This document shows positions 16,126-24,045 of a stretch of DNA of 64,000 nucleotides, piece after piece. This DNA comes from Ectopseudomonas composti (GTDB lineage Bacteria > Pseudomonadota > Gammaproteobacteria > Pseudomonadales > Pseudomonadaceae): NCBI RefSeq assembly GCF_001567565.1, contig NZ_LSSW01000030.1, positions 124,001-188,000 of the forward strand, in the 5' to 3' direction. The notes below the pieces were generated by a model that was given only the letters and a program-made list of their open reading frames with translations, was not told the DNA's origin and made no database searches. Position 1 is the stretch's first letter; the number at the start of each line of letters is the position of its first letter. Both the position numbers and the translations under genes were made by a program.

Positions 16126-17657
16126 AGCATCTCCCCGGCATCGAGCTTGGCCAGCAGGCGCTCGCCCCAGTCCCACAACGCCTGCTGCTTGGCGTCGGTC
16201 ATGCGCGCCAGGTTGCGGTAGACCATGCCGATGCGCGGGTTGCGTTCGAGCGGCTCACGGTGACGCATGAGAAAGTGCCAATACAGCGCGTTGAACGGGC
16301 AGGCCGACTCGCCGGTGCTCTCGCTCACCTTGTAGCTGCAGCCCTGGCAATGGTTGGACATGCGCTTGATGTACTGGCCACTGGCGCAATAAGGCTTGGA
16401 ACCGAGGTAGCCACCGTCGGCATGCATCACCATGCCCAGGGTGTTGGGCAACTCGACCCAGTCGAAGGCGTCCATGTACACGGCCAGGTACCAGTCGCAG
16501 ATAGCCTTGGGCGCGATGCCGGCGAGCAAGGCGAAGTTGCCGGTGACCATCAGCCGCTGGATATGGTGCGCGTAGGCGTGCTCCAGGGTCTGGCCGATGG
16601 CCTGGCGCATGCAGTTCATCCGCGTTTTGCCGGTCCAGTAGAACTCGGGTAGCGCTCGTGAATTGCCAAAGCGATTGCCCTCGGCGTACTCCGGCATGCG
16701 CAGCCAGTAAATGCCGCGCACGTACTCGCGCCAGCCGATCAGTTGACGGATGAAGCCTTCGGCGGCGTTCAGCGGTACATCGCCGGCACGATAAGCGGCC
16801 TCGACCTCGGCGCAGATCCGCCGCAGGTCGAGCAGGCCGATATTCAGCGCGGCGCTGATGCGCGAGTGAAAGAGAAAGGGTTGACCATCGGCCATGGCGT
16901 CCTGATAGTCCCCGAAGTCGGCCAGGCCCCGGGCGAGGAAGTGCTGCCAGAGGCGTTCGGCCTGCTCGGCCGTGACCGGGTAATCGAAACCCTCCAGGCT
17001 GCCGTAATGGCCGGCGAAGCGTCGCTGCACCAGCGCCAGCACCTCGTGCGTGATGGCGTCCGGCTCGACGCGCAGTGGCGTGGGCGGGCGCACGCCCTTG
17101 GGCAAGGCCTTGCGGTTATCCGCATCGAAGTTCCAGGCACCGCCCTCCGGCGTGCCGTCCGGGTTGAGCAGCAGAGCGCTGTCGCGGCGCATCTCGCGGT
17201 AGAAGAACTCCATGCGCAGTTGCTTGCGCCCCCTGGCCCAGGCGGCGAATGCATCACGGCTGCAGAGAAAGCGGCTGTCCTGATGCCAGTGAATCGGCAC
17301 GCCGCAATGACGCAGCGCCTGCTCCAGGCGCCAATCGCCGCACTCGGTCAGATGCACCTCGGCCGGATCGAGCCGCTGCGTCCAGCGCAGCAGCTCGCCA
17401 GGCAAGGTGCCGCTGTTGTCAGGATCGTCCAGGGCCACGTAGTGCACGTGCAGGCCCTGCTCACCCAAGGCTTCGGCAAAATGGCGCATGGCGCTGAAGA
17501 TCAGAGCGATCTTCTTCGGGTGATGCGGCACATGGCTGGCTTCTTCCATCACCTCGGCCAACAGCACGTGGTCGTGCTGCGGATCGATGTCCTGCAACGC
17601 GCCGAGGCCGTGGGTGAGCTGGTCCCCCAGGATCAGAATCAGACGGCGTGCAGTCAC
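16122..17657 (-). CDS. phrB: (6-4) photolyase of the iron-sulfur FeS-BCP family (PhrB-like)
   Basis: A 511-residue cryptochrome/photolyase-family enzyme. It opens with RRLILILGDQLTHGL (Rossmann antenna domain) and continues into the helical FAD domain. Four cysteines at C349, C437, C440 and C453 have exactly the spacing of the [4Fe-4S] ligands of Agrobacterium PhrB (350, 438, 441, 454). That supports both family and start site. Such enzymes use light to repair (6-4) photoproducts. The GTG at 17657 is chosen because it begins family sequence; an open frame to 17777 would overlap the upstream gene. Middle gene of the DUF6482-phrB-DUF2256 operon. Confidence 0.92.
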   Translation of the reverse strand: MTARRLILILGDQLTHGLGALQDIDPQHDHVLLAEVMEEASHVPHHPKKIALIFSAMRHFAEALGEQGLHVHYVALDDPDNSGTLPGELLRWTQRLDPAEVHLTECGDWRLEQALRHCGVPIHWHQDSRFLCSRDAFAAWARGRKQLRMEFFYREMRRDSALLLNPDGTPEGGAWNFDADNRKALPKGVRPPTPLRVEPDAITHEVLALVQRRFAGHYGSLEGFDYPVTAEQAERLWQHFLARGLADFGDYQDAMADGQPFLFHSRISAALNIGLLDLRRICAEVEAAYRAGDVPLNAAEGFIRQLIGWREYVRGIYWLRMPEYAEGNRFGNSRALPEFYWTGKTRMNCMRQAIGQTLEHAYAHHIQRLMVTGNFALLAGIAPKAICDWYLAVYMDAFDWVELPNTLGMVMHADGGYLGSKPYCASGQYIKRMSNHCQGCSYKVSESTGESACPFNALYWHFLMRHREPLERNPRIGMVYRNLARMTDAKQQALWDWGERLLAKLDAGEML

Positions 17658-17703
17658 CGCGGCACGGTCTCCATGCTCGGCTGGCCCGGTGCGGAAACGG
17701 CCG

Positions 17704-18006
17704 TCACCAGCCGCTGCGAAAGGCAATGGGCACGCGCAGGCTGTTGTCAGCCGAAGGCATGCCGCACATTTCGTCATGGACCGAGCTGTGCACCAGGTAC
17801 AACGGCAGCGTCGGCATTTCCTGCAGCACGTCCCGTGCGTGCTCCACTGAGCGCAGGTTAAGCGTGCCGCCCTGCGTGTTCACAACAGGATGCGCACGCC
17901 CGTCCATCCGCGCTTCCAGCACATAGATACCGCCCTCGAGCGAGATCAGGTTCAGTTCATCGATACGCCCGGCCTGGGCGTGAGTGGACAGATCATGCAG
18001 ATTCAT
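17704..18006 (-). CDS. DUF6482-family small protein
   Basis: A 100-residue soluble protein beginning MNLHDLSTHAQAGRIDELNL, with the conserved LEGGIYVLEARMDG stretch typical of DUF6482 proteins of pseudomonads. GGAGGC lies about 8 bases before the ATG at 18006. It is the first gene of the photolyase operon, 46 bases upstream of phrB. Function is unknown; its co-transcription with a photolyase suggests a light or DNA-damage response. Confidence 0.8.
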   Translation of the reverse strand: MNLHDLSTHAQAGRIDELNLISLEGGIYVLEARMDGRAHPVVNTQGGTLNLRSVEHARDVLQEMPTLPLYLVHSSVHDEMCGMPSADNSLRVPIAFRSGW

Positions 18007-18029
18007 CAGGGCTTGCCTCCGACCTTTAC

Positions 18030-18064
18030 TATACAAGACTTATACAAAAACAATTCTTGTACAA
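18030..18064 (-). promoter_or_regulatory. TTGTAYA repeats, candidate LitR/CarH-type light-response operator
   Basis: Upstream of the photolyase operon, reading the minus strand, TTGTACA (18064-18058), TTGTATA (18047-18041) and TTGTATA (18036-18030) occur; the last two are 11 bp apart, one helical turn. Such TGTA-rich repeats resemble operators of LitR/CarH, MerR-family B12 photoreceptors that control photolyase genes in pseudomonads. TATAGT at 18033-18028 may be the -10 box. No litR gene lies in the window. Confidence 0.5.
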
Positions 18065-18091
18065 CAAAGAAAAAGCTCAAGCCCAGAAAAC

Positions 18092-18118
18092 AAAACGCCC
18101 GTCCTGTTCGGACGGGCG
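18092..18118 (-). terminator. Terminator of the UPF0114 gene
   Basis: CGCCCGTCC (18096-18104) pairs perfectly with GGACGGGCG (18110-18118). On the minus strand the stem is followed by TTTTGTTTT, a proper intrinsic terminator for the gene ending at 18138. Confidence 0.88.
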
Positions 18119-18137
18119 GTTGTGAAGCAGCTTCACA

Positions 18138-18629
18138 TCAGTCGTGCTTGGTGACCTTGTCCAGATAGCCCATGGCGAAGGCAGAGCCAACGAACGTCAG
18201 GTGAATCAGCACGTACCATTTCAGGTACTCCAGATCGTAACTCTTCGCATCCATGAACACCTTCAGCAGGTGAATGGACGAAATGGCCACGATGGACGCC
18301 GCCACTTTCATTTTCAACGAGCTGGAATCCATCTTGCCGAGCCAGCTGAGCTTCTCGGTGTCTTCATGAATGTCCAGGCGAGAAACGAAGTTCTCGTAGC
18401 CGGACAACATCACCATGACCAGCAGGCCGCCCACCAGCGCCATGTCGATCAGCGACAGGAGTTTGAGAATCACGTCGGCTTCGGCGAGGGAAAAGATCTG
18501 CGGCAGGATGTGATAAAGCTCTTGGAAGAACTTGACCGACAATGCGAGCACGGCAAGAGAAAGACCAAAGTAGATCGGCGCCAGCAACCAGCGCGATGCG
18601 TACATGGTGTTTTCGATAAAGCGTTCCAT
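18138..18629 (-). CDS. UPF0114 / YqhA family inner-membrane protein
   Basis: A 163-residue protein starting MERFIENTMYASRWLLAPIY, the hallmark beginning of the TIGR00645/UPF0114 (YqhA) family. Three to four hydrophobic helices are visible (about 15-35, 60-80, 105-125 and 137-155). The start at 18629 is chosen by family alignment; a longer frame to 18701 adds unrelated residues. Function is unknown in all species. It is transcribed alone with its own terminator. Confidence 0.9.
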   Translation of the reverse strand: MERFIENTMYASRWLLAPIYFGLSLAVLALSVKFFQELYHILPQIFSLAEADVILKLLSLIDMALVGGLLVMVMLSGYENFVSRLDIHEDTEKLSWLGKMDSSSLKMKVAASIVAISSIHLLKVFMDAKSYDLEYLKWYVLIHLTFVGSAFAMGYLDKVTKHD

Positions 18630-18764
18630 GGAGAACTCACTGAAGGGGGAAATCGCGGCGAGTATACCCATCGCACTGCACCAACAGAAGGTGCCTGGCA
18701 TTGTGGATAACCCCAGCCTCGCAGCCGTGCACGGATGGCCCCGGCGCGCTTTGCTTCGGGGATT

Positions 18765-19118
18765 TCAGCTCTGTCCGTCGGTTTCGGGGTGACGCTGGAA
18801 TGACCCGGAGGGGTGATGGCGCTCACCGTTGACCCGGCGTAGCTCGGCCTGCAGGTGCAGGCGCCAGATCGGCGGTTCACTGCATTCGACGTAGCCTTGC
18901 AAGGCCAGGCTCTCGGCGATCGCCGAGAGGGCTCCCTCTGCAACCGAAGGCCCGTAGAACGGGCCCTGCGCCTTGATCGCAGAAGGCTGAGCGCCCGACA
19001 TACCGGCGGCGCAAAGTAGTGTCCAACGTCCGTTGTCTCCAGCCAGCGGCCTGATCACGCACTCGATGCGAGTGACCAGGCCCAGGCATTGGCGGGTGAG
19101 GCAGAGGCTGCGCGACAT
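18765..19118 (-). CDS. Hypothetical protein
   Basis: A 117-residue protein, MSRSLCLTRQCLGLVTRIEC..., without signal peptide or membrane helix; Arg- and Gly-rich with a polar C-terminal tail. It contains a segment LAGDNGRWTLLCAAGMSGA and a C-terminal WRLHLQAELRRVNGE. No domain is recognised. It reads in the same direction as, and downstream of, the Lon-like protease gene, but 165 bases apart. Coding is supported by the size of the open frame and the lack of a competing frame; conservation needs checking. Confidence 0.6.
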   Translation of the reverse strand: MSRSLCLTRQCLGLVTRIECVIRPLAGDNGRWTLLCAAGMSGAQPSAIKAQGPFYGPSVAEGALSAIAESLALQGYVECSEPPIWRLHLQAELRRVNGERHHPSGSFQRHPETDGQS

Positions 19119-19283
19119 GGCGGCGACCCTCGCAGAATCCAGGCTTCAGCCTACACCCCGAGCGGCCGCACTGTGAAGGCCAAAGTTATCCACGCAATCT
19201 GTGGATAACTCTGTGCATGAGCCGTGAGCAAAACGTTCGATGCAGCTGTCCCGGGCGATCCGGGACAATCGTGCGAGATTTGC

Positions 19284-21773
19284 TCAGCCCGCACTGCCCT
19301 CTCCCTCGTCCTTCTTGCGCCGCGGCGCCTTGGCTGGTTTCGCCGCTGCCACCTCGGCTTCGGCTTTCGCCTTGCCGGCCTCGGCTGGCTTGCTTTCTTC
19401 CTCCAGGCCGATTTCGGCGATGTCGCGCAGGCGCTCGACCACACGGGCGTTGACGCTGCCCTTGGGGAAGCGCCCTTTCTCGTCCGGGTGCCCCGCCGCC
19501 TCGCCGACCAGCAGGCTCAGGGCCTCGTCGACGTGGCGCACCGCGTAGACGTTGAACTGCCCCTCTCGCACGGCCTGCAGCACGCGCTCGTCGAGCATCA
19601 GGTTGGCGACGTTGGAGTGCGGGATGATCACACCCTGCTCGCCAGTCAGGCCGCGTGCCTCGCACAGGCGGAAGAAGCCTTCGATCTTCTCGTTGACGCC
19701 ACCGACCGCCTGCACCTCGCCAAACTGGTTGATCGAGCCGGTGATGGCGAAACACTGCTTGAGTGGGGTGCGCGACAGTGCCGAGATCAGCGTGCACACC
19801 TCGCCCAGCGAAGCGCTGTCACCGTCGACGTAACCATAGGACTGCTCCAGGGCGATACTGGCGGAAATCTCCAGGGGGAATTCCTGCGCATAGCGGCTGC
19901 CGAGAAAGCCGGTAAGGATCATCACGCCCTTGGAGTGGATCGGCTGGCCGAGGCTGACCTCGCGTTCGATATCGACGATACCGCTACCGCCGGGATAGAC
20001 AGTGGCGGAAATGCGCGCCGGCACCCCGAAAGCCGAGTCGCCGACCTCCAGTACGGTCAGACCGTTGCACTTGCCCACAGCAGCACCGCAGGTGTCGATA
20101 AGAATGATGCCGGCCAGCATATCGTCGATGATCCGCGCCGAAACGCGTCCGGTGCGCGTGGCCTTGGCCTTCAGCGCCCGTTCGATATGGCCGACGTCGG
20201 TGATCGTCTCGCCAGCCAGCTGGCGAATGAAGTCGGCCTCGCTGACCAACTGGAACAGGTCGCCGATACGCGCAGACAGACGCCCCTGGTGCTCGGCCAG
20301 GCGTGCGCTGTAGGTGGCCAGACGCGCCACGGCAGCACCGGTCATCGGCGCCATGCCCTCTTCCGAAGTACGGGTTTTCATCAACTGGGCGAACTGCTCC
20401 AGGCTGTCCTCGGCGAGCGGGATGTCCTCGTCGAAGTCGACCAGCACGCGGAACATTTCCTGGAAGTCCGGATCGGCATCCTGCAGCGCGTAATACAGCT
20501 GGCGCGAGCCGATGATGATGACCTTCAGTTGCAGCGGGATGACCTGCGGGTTGAGCGTGACGGTGGCGATGCGGCCGAGATCGCCCAGCGGCGACTCCAT
20601 CTTCAACTGACGCGAATGCAGGGCGCGCTTCAGCGCTTCCCAGACGAAGGGTTCGCTGAGCAGTTTTTCCGCTTCGACCACCAGATAGCCGCCGTTGGCG
20701 CGGTGCAACGCGCCGGGGCGCAGCTGACGATAGCTGGTGTACAAGGCGCCCTGATCGGAGCTGTATTCGATGCGACCGAACAGGTTGTCATAGGTCGGGT
20801 GCGACTCGAACACCACCGGCGCACCGCCATTGGCATGGTGACCGACCACCAGGCTCGGGCAGTACATCTCCTCCAGCAGCTTGCGCAGTTGTGGATCAGC
20901 CTTGTCGACATCGACCAGTTGCTCGACGGCGGTTTTCAGCAGATTGACCTGCATGGCCTGGAGATAGGCGCAGACACCGGCGTTTTCCGAGTATTTTTCC
21001 GACAAAGGCGCCAACAGCGGCTGCAAGGCAACGGTGATGGTCTCTTCATTGAGCTGACGCAGCAGGTTGCTCGACTCGCGCTTCCACTGCGGCAGGCTGG
21101 CCAGCTCCTCGTTGAGGCGCTCTTCCAGCGCGGCGATATCGGCGTGGAAACGCTCGCGCTCGGCTTCGGGCAACTGCGCGAACTCGGCTTCGTCCAGCGC
21201 CTTGCCGTCAGCCATCGGGGTGAAGGCGATATTGGTGCTGTCGCGGTACAGGGCCACGCCCTTCTCCAGCGACAGTCGTTCGATCACGTCCAGCGCCTGG
21301 TCGTAGCGCTTGTTGAAGCTGCGGTCGATGGCGCTTTTCTTCTGCTGGTAGGTCGGCGTTTCGAACACCGCCGGGAAGGTGGCCAGCAGGTTGTCGATCA
21401 ACTGATTGATGTCGGCGATAAAATCGCTCGCGGTGCCGGCTGGCAGCTCCAGCGCACGTGGCTCGCGGGGTTCGTCGAAGTGATTGACGTAGACGCGGTC
21501 GGCCGGCGTTTCCATGCGCTTGGCTTCGGCCTTGAGATAGCGCTGGACGAAGGAGAAGCGCCCGGTGCCGGGCTCGCCCATGACGAACACGTTGTAGCCG
21601 GGGCGCGGCATGGCCACGCCGAACTGCAGCGCCTCGACCGCACGGGACTGACCCAGTACGCCGCGGAAAGGTTCGAGGTCATCGGTACTGCTGAAGCTGA
21701 ACTGCTCGGGGGAGAAGGGGCGGGTCAGAGATTCGGGGGCAAGGCGCAAAGCATCGAGGCTACGCTTGGACAT
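19284..21773 (-). CDS. asrA: Lon-like ATP-dependent protease (AsrA type)
   Basis: An 829-residue AAA+ S16-family protease like P. aeruginosa AsrA, which is linked to the heat-shock response under aminoglycoside stress. The Walker A region reads GEPGTGRF, lacking the usual Lys-Ser/Thr. The C-terminal proteolytic domain has the Ser-Lys dyad S653 (DGDSAS) and K696 (NEKIEGF), 43 residues apart as in Lon. The last 40 residues are a Lys/Ala/Glu-rich tail. It is a single gene, divergent from the Kef-type antiporter. It presumably degrades damaged or regulatory proteins in the cytoplasm. Confidence 0.88.
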   Translation of the reverse strand: MSKRSLDALRLAPESLTRPFSPEQFSFSSTDDLEPFRGVLGQSRAVEALQFGVAMPRPGYNVFVMGEPGTGRFSFVQRYLKAEAKRMETPADRVYVNHFDEPREPRALELPAGTASDFIADINQLIDNLLATFPAVFETPTYQQKKSAIDRSFNKRYDQALDVIERLSLEKGVALYRDSTNIAFTPMADGKALDEAEFAQLPEAERERFHADIAALEERLNEELASLPQWKRESSNLLRQLNEETITVALQPLLAPLSEKYSENAGVCAYLQAMQVNLLKTAVEQLVDVDKADPQLRKLLEEMYCPSLVVGHHANGGAPVVFESHPTYDNLFGRIEYSSDQGALYTSYRQLRPGALHRANGGYLVVEAEKLLSEPFVWEALKRALHSRQLKMESPLGDLGRIATVTLNPQVIPLQLKVIIIGSRQLYYALQDADPDFQEMFRVLVDFDEDIPLAEDSLEQFAQLMKTRTSEEGMAPMTGAAVARLATYSARLAEHQGRLSARIGDLFQLVSEADFIRQLAGETITDVGHIERALKAKATRTGRVSARIIDDMLAGIILIDTCGAAVGKCNGLTVLEVGDSAFGVPARISATVYPGGSGIVDIEREVSLGQPIHSKGVMILTGFLGSRYAQEFPLEISASIALEQSYGYVDGDSASLGEVCTLISALSRTPLKQCFAITGSINQFGEVQAVGGVNEKIEGFFRLCEARGLTGEQGVIIPHSNVANLMLDERVLQAVREGQFNVYAVRHVDEALSLLVGEAAGHPDEKGRFPKGSVNARVVERLRDIAEIGLEEESKPAEAGKAKAEAEVAAAKPAKAPRRKKDEGEGSAG

Positions 21774-21956
21774 TGGCGATCCTTATAGCGGGCGGAAGTT
21801 TCCGCAAAACATGGGGTGATTCTGGGCCTGTGGCGCGAAGAGGATCAAGGCTTGATTCAAGGCAATGCGCAAAAACGCCGCATCGATAAGCTGCCATGCA
21901 TTGCTGCGCCAAGCCTGCAACAACGACAGGCAGCCCCATGACCAGGAACCTTGCCT

Positions 21957-23597
21957 ATGAGTGCCTTTCAGGAAATCGCAGCCCTGCTCAGCCTGTCCGC
22001 GCTGCTCGGCATGCTCGCCGTGAAGCTGCGCCAGCCACTGATCATCGCCTACATTCTGGTTGGCATTCTCGCCGGCCCGGCGGTGATGAACCTGTCCGGC
22101 GATCACAGTTCCATCAGCCTGCTATCGGAAATCGGCATCACCGTGCTGCTGTTCGTCGTTGGCCTGAAACTGGACATGCACCTGGTCCGCACCCTGGGTG
22201 CGGTGGCCCTGGCCACGGGCCTGGGACAACTGGCCTTCACCATCCTCGCGGGGCTGGCCCTGTGTCGCCTGCTGGGCCTGGACTGGACGAGCGCCGGTTA
22301 CGTGGCCGTCGCGCTGACCTTCTCCAGCACCATCATCATCGTCAAGCTGCTATCGGACAAAGGCGAGATCGACTCGCTGCATGGGCGCATCGCCATGGGT
22401 TTTCTCATCGTGCAGGACATCGCCGTGGTGCTGGCAATGCTGGTGATCAGCCTGTATCAGCCGGCCAACAGCGAACACGCGGGCCTGTCGCCGCTGGCAC
22501 TGATCGCTGCGCTGCTGGCCAGCCTGCTGGGGCTCTATGCACTGATGCGCTTCGCCCTGCCCCGCCTGCTGACGCCCATGGCCCGCTCCCCCGAGCTGCT
22601 GATGCTGGTCGCAATCGCCTGGGGCACGCTGCTGGCAGGCGGCGCCGAGGCCCTTGGCCTGTCCAAGGAGCTGGGCGCGTTCATCGCCGGCTTCTGCCTG
22701 GCCTCCACACCGCTGCGCGAGGCGATCGCCAGCCGCCTGACCAGCCTGCGCGACTTTCTCCTGCTGTTCTTCTTCCTGCACCTGGGCATCCAGCTGGACT
22801 TTTCCTACCTGCACCAGCAGATCGGCAGCGCCGTGCTGCTGTCGCTGTTCGTGCTGATCGGCAACCCGCTGATCGTCATGGCCATCATGGGCGCCATGGG
22901 CTACCGCAAGCGCACCGGTTTCATGGCCGGGCTGACGGTGGCGCAGATCAGCGAGTTCTCCATCATCTTCGTCGCCATGGGCATCAGCCTCGGCCACGTG
23001 GGCGGGGCGGCGCTGGGGCTGACGACCCTGGTAGGAATCATCACCATCACTCTGTCCACCTACATGATTCTCTACTCGCAGCCGCTGTTCGAACGCCTTG
23101 CGCCCTGGCTCGGCCTGTTCGAACGGCGTGTCGCCCACCGCGAGAATGCCGAGGACAACGCCCCCGCACAGGCGCAGCCACAAGTCATCGTCTACGGCCT
23201 GGGCCGCTACGGGCGTGAGCTGGCGTATCGCCTGCAGGACGGAGGCCTGCGCGTGCTGGGTGTGGACTTCGACCCACAGGCGCTGGCCAGCGCGCGCCAG
23301 GCAGGCCTGGCCGTGTGCTACGGCGATGCCGAGGACGCCGACTTCATTGCCCACCTGCCCCTGGCACAGGCACGCGCACTGGTCAGCACCATCCCCCAGC
23401 GCGAGGTCAATGCATTGCTGCTGCGTGCAGCACGCAGTGCCGGTTTTCGCGGCAGCGTGACCCTCAGCGCCTTTCGCGAAGGCGACCTGGAAGCCTTCAA
23501 TCGCGCCGGTGCGGCCAGTGTCCTGCAGCCCTATATCGATGCCGCCGACTCGGCCGCCCGGCGCCTGTTGCAGGAAGTCGAAGCGCCGCTCAGTTGA
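21957..23597 (+). CDS. Kef-type cation:proton antiporter with TrkA-N domain
   Basis: A 546-residue CPA2 monovalent cation:proton antiporter of the YbaL/KefB type. About 12 membrane helices (residues 1-380) are followed by a cytoplasmic Rossmann TrkA-N (RCK) domain from about 405 (QVIVYGLGRYGRELAYRL). It probably exchanges K+ or Na+ for H+ under nucleotide control. The ATG at 21957 (MSAFQEIAALL) is chosen over a TTG two codons upstream. Its 3' end overlaps the convergent DksA-like gene by 8 bases. Confidence 0.92.
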   Translation: MSAFQEIAALLSLSALLGMLAVKLRQPLIIAYILVGILAGPAVMNLSGDHSSISLLSEIGITVLLFVVGLKLDMHLVRTLGAVALATGLGQLAFTILAGLALCRLLGLDWTSAGYVAVALTFSSTIIIVKLLSDKGEIDSLHGRIAMGFLIVQDIAVVLAMLVISLYQPANSEHAGLSPLALIAALLASLLGLYALMRFALPRLLTPMARSPELLMLVAIAWGTLLAGGAEALGLSKELGAFIAGFCLASTPLREAIASRLTSLRDFLLLFFFLHLGIQLDFSYLHQQIGSAVLLSLFVLIGNPLIVMAIMGAMGYRKRTGFMAGLTVAQISEFSIIFVAMGISLGHVGGAALGLTTLVGIITITLSTYMILYSQPLFERLAPWLGLFERRVAHRENAEDNAPAQAQPQVIVYGLGRYGRELAYRLQDGGLRVLGVDFDPQALASARQAGLAVCYGDAEDADFIAHLPLAQARALVSTIPQREVNALLLRAARSAGFRGSVTLSAFREGDLEAFNRAGAASVLQPYIDAADSAARRLLQEVEAPLS

Positions 23598-23901
23598 ACT
23601 CGGCGCAGTGCAGGCAGTACTCGGCAACCGGCATGGCGGCCAGGCGCGCCGCGTCGATCGGCTCACCGCAGCACAGGCATTCGCCATAACGGCCTTCGGC
23701 CAGGCGCTGCTGTGCCTGACGCACCAGCACCAGTCCATGTTCGGCCTCCGCCAACAGGGCTTCGAGCACTTCATCGTTCTGCCGCTGCTGCGCCTGCTCG
23801 GCGAAATCCGCCGAGTGGCTGCGCCCCAGATCGCGGCGAATCGCCTCGGCGCGGGTCGTGTAGTCATGCAGCAGAGCGTCCAACACATCACGGTGAGCCA
23901 T
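23590..23901 (-). CDS. TraR/DksA-family zinc-finger protein
   Basis: A 103-residue small DksA relative. An N-terminal helical coiled-coil part (about 1-70) precedes a C4 zinc finger, CLCCGEPI...YCLHC (about 78-100). DksA-type proteins insert into the RNA polymerase secondary channel. The coiled-coil tip here reads AEHGLVLVRQAQQRLAEG, so activity like DksA is uncertain. The ATG at 23901 (MAHRDVLDALL) starts family sequence after GGAGAT. It overlaps the 3' end of the antiporter gene by 8 bases. Confidence 0.9.
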   Translation of the reverse strand: MAHRDVLDALLHDYTTRAEAIRRDLGRSHSADFAEQAQQRQNDEVLEALLAEAEHGLVLVRQAQQRLAEGRYGECLCCGEPIDAARLAAMPVAEYCLHCAEFN

Positions 23902-24045
23902 GAGCCATCTCCTTGGGTAATAAAGAAGGCTCAGTGTGATCGGCAGCGCAGCGTGCCTGACTGACACCGATCAGCACTTGCGCGAAATGCCAACCTCGGC
24001 TGCCTTGACACCCATCAACCGCCTGGCCAAAGCTCGGACATCGCC

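Noticed and set aside
17657..17777. Longer photolyase with 40 extra N-terminal residues
   Set aside because: The extension overlaps the DUF6482 gene and has no family sequence. The shorter start also places the iron-sulfur cysteines within one residue of PhrB numbering.
19224..21788. Very long plus-strand frame opposite the Lon-like protease gene (854 codons)
   Set aside because: It is the antisense shadow of asrA caused by high GC third positions. The minus-strand product has complete protease motifs; the plus-strand product has no family features.
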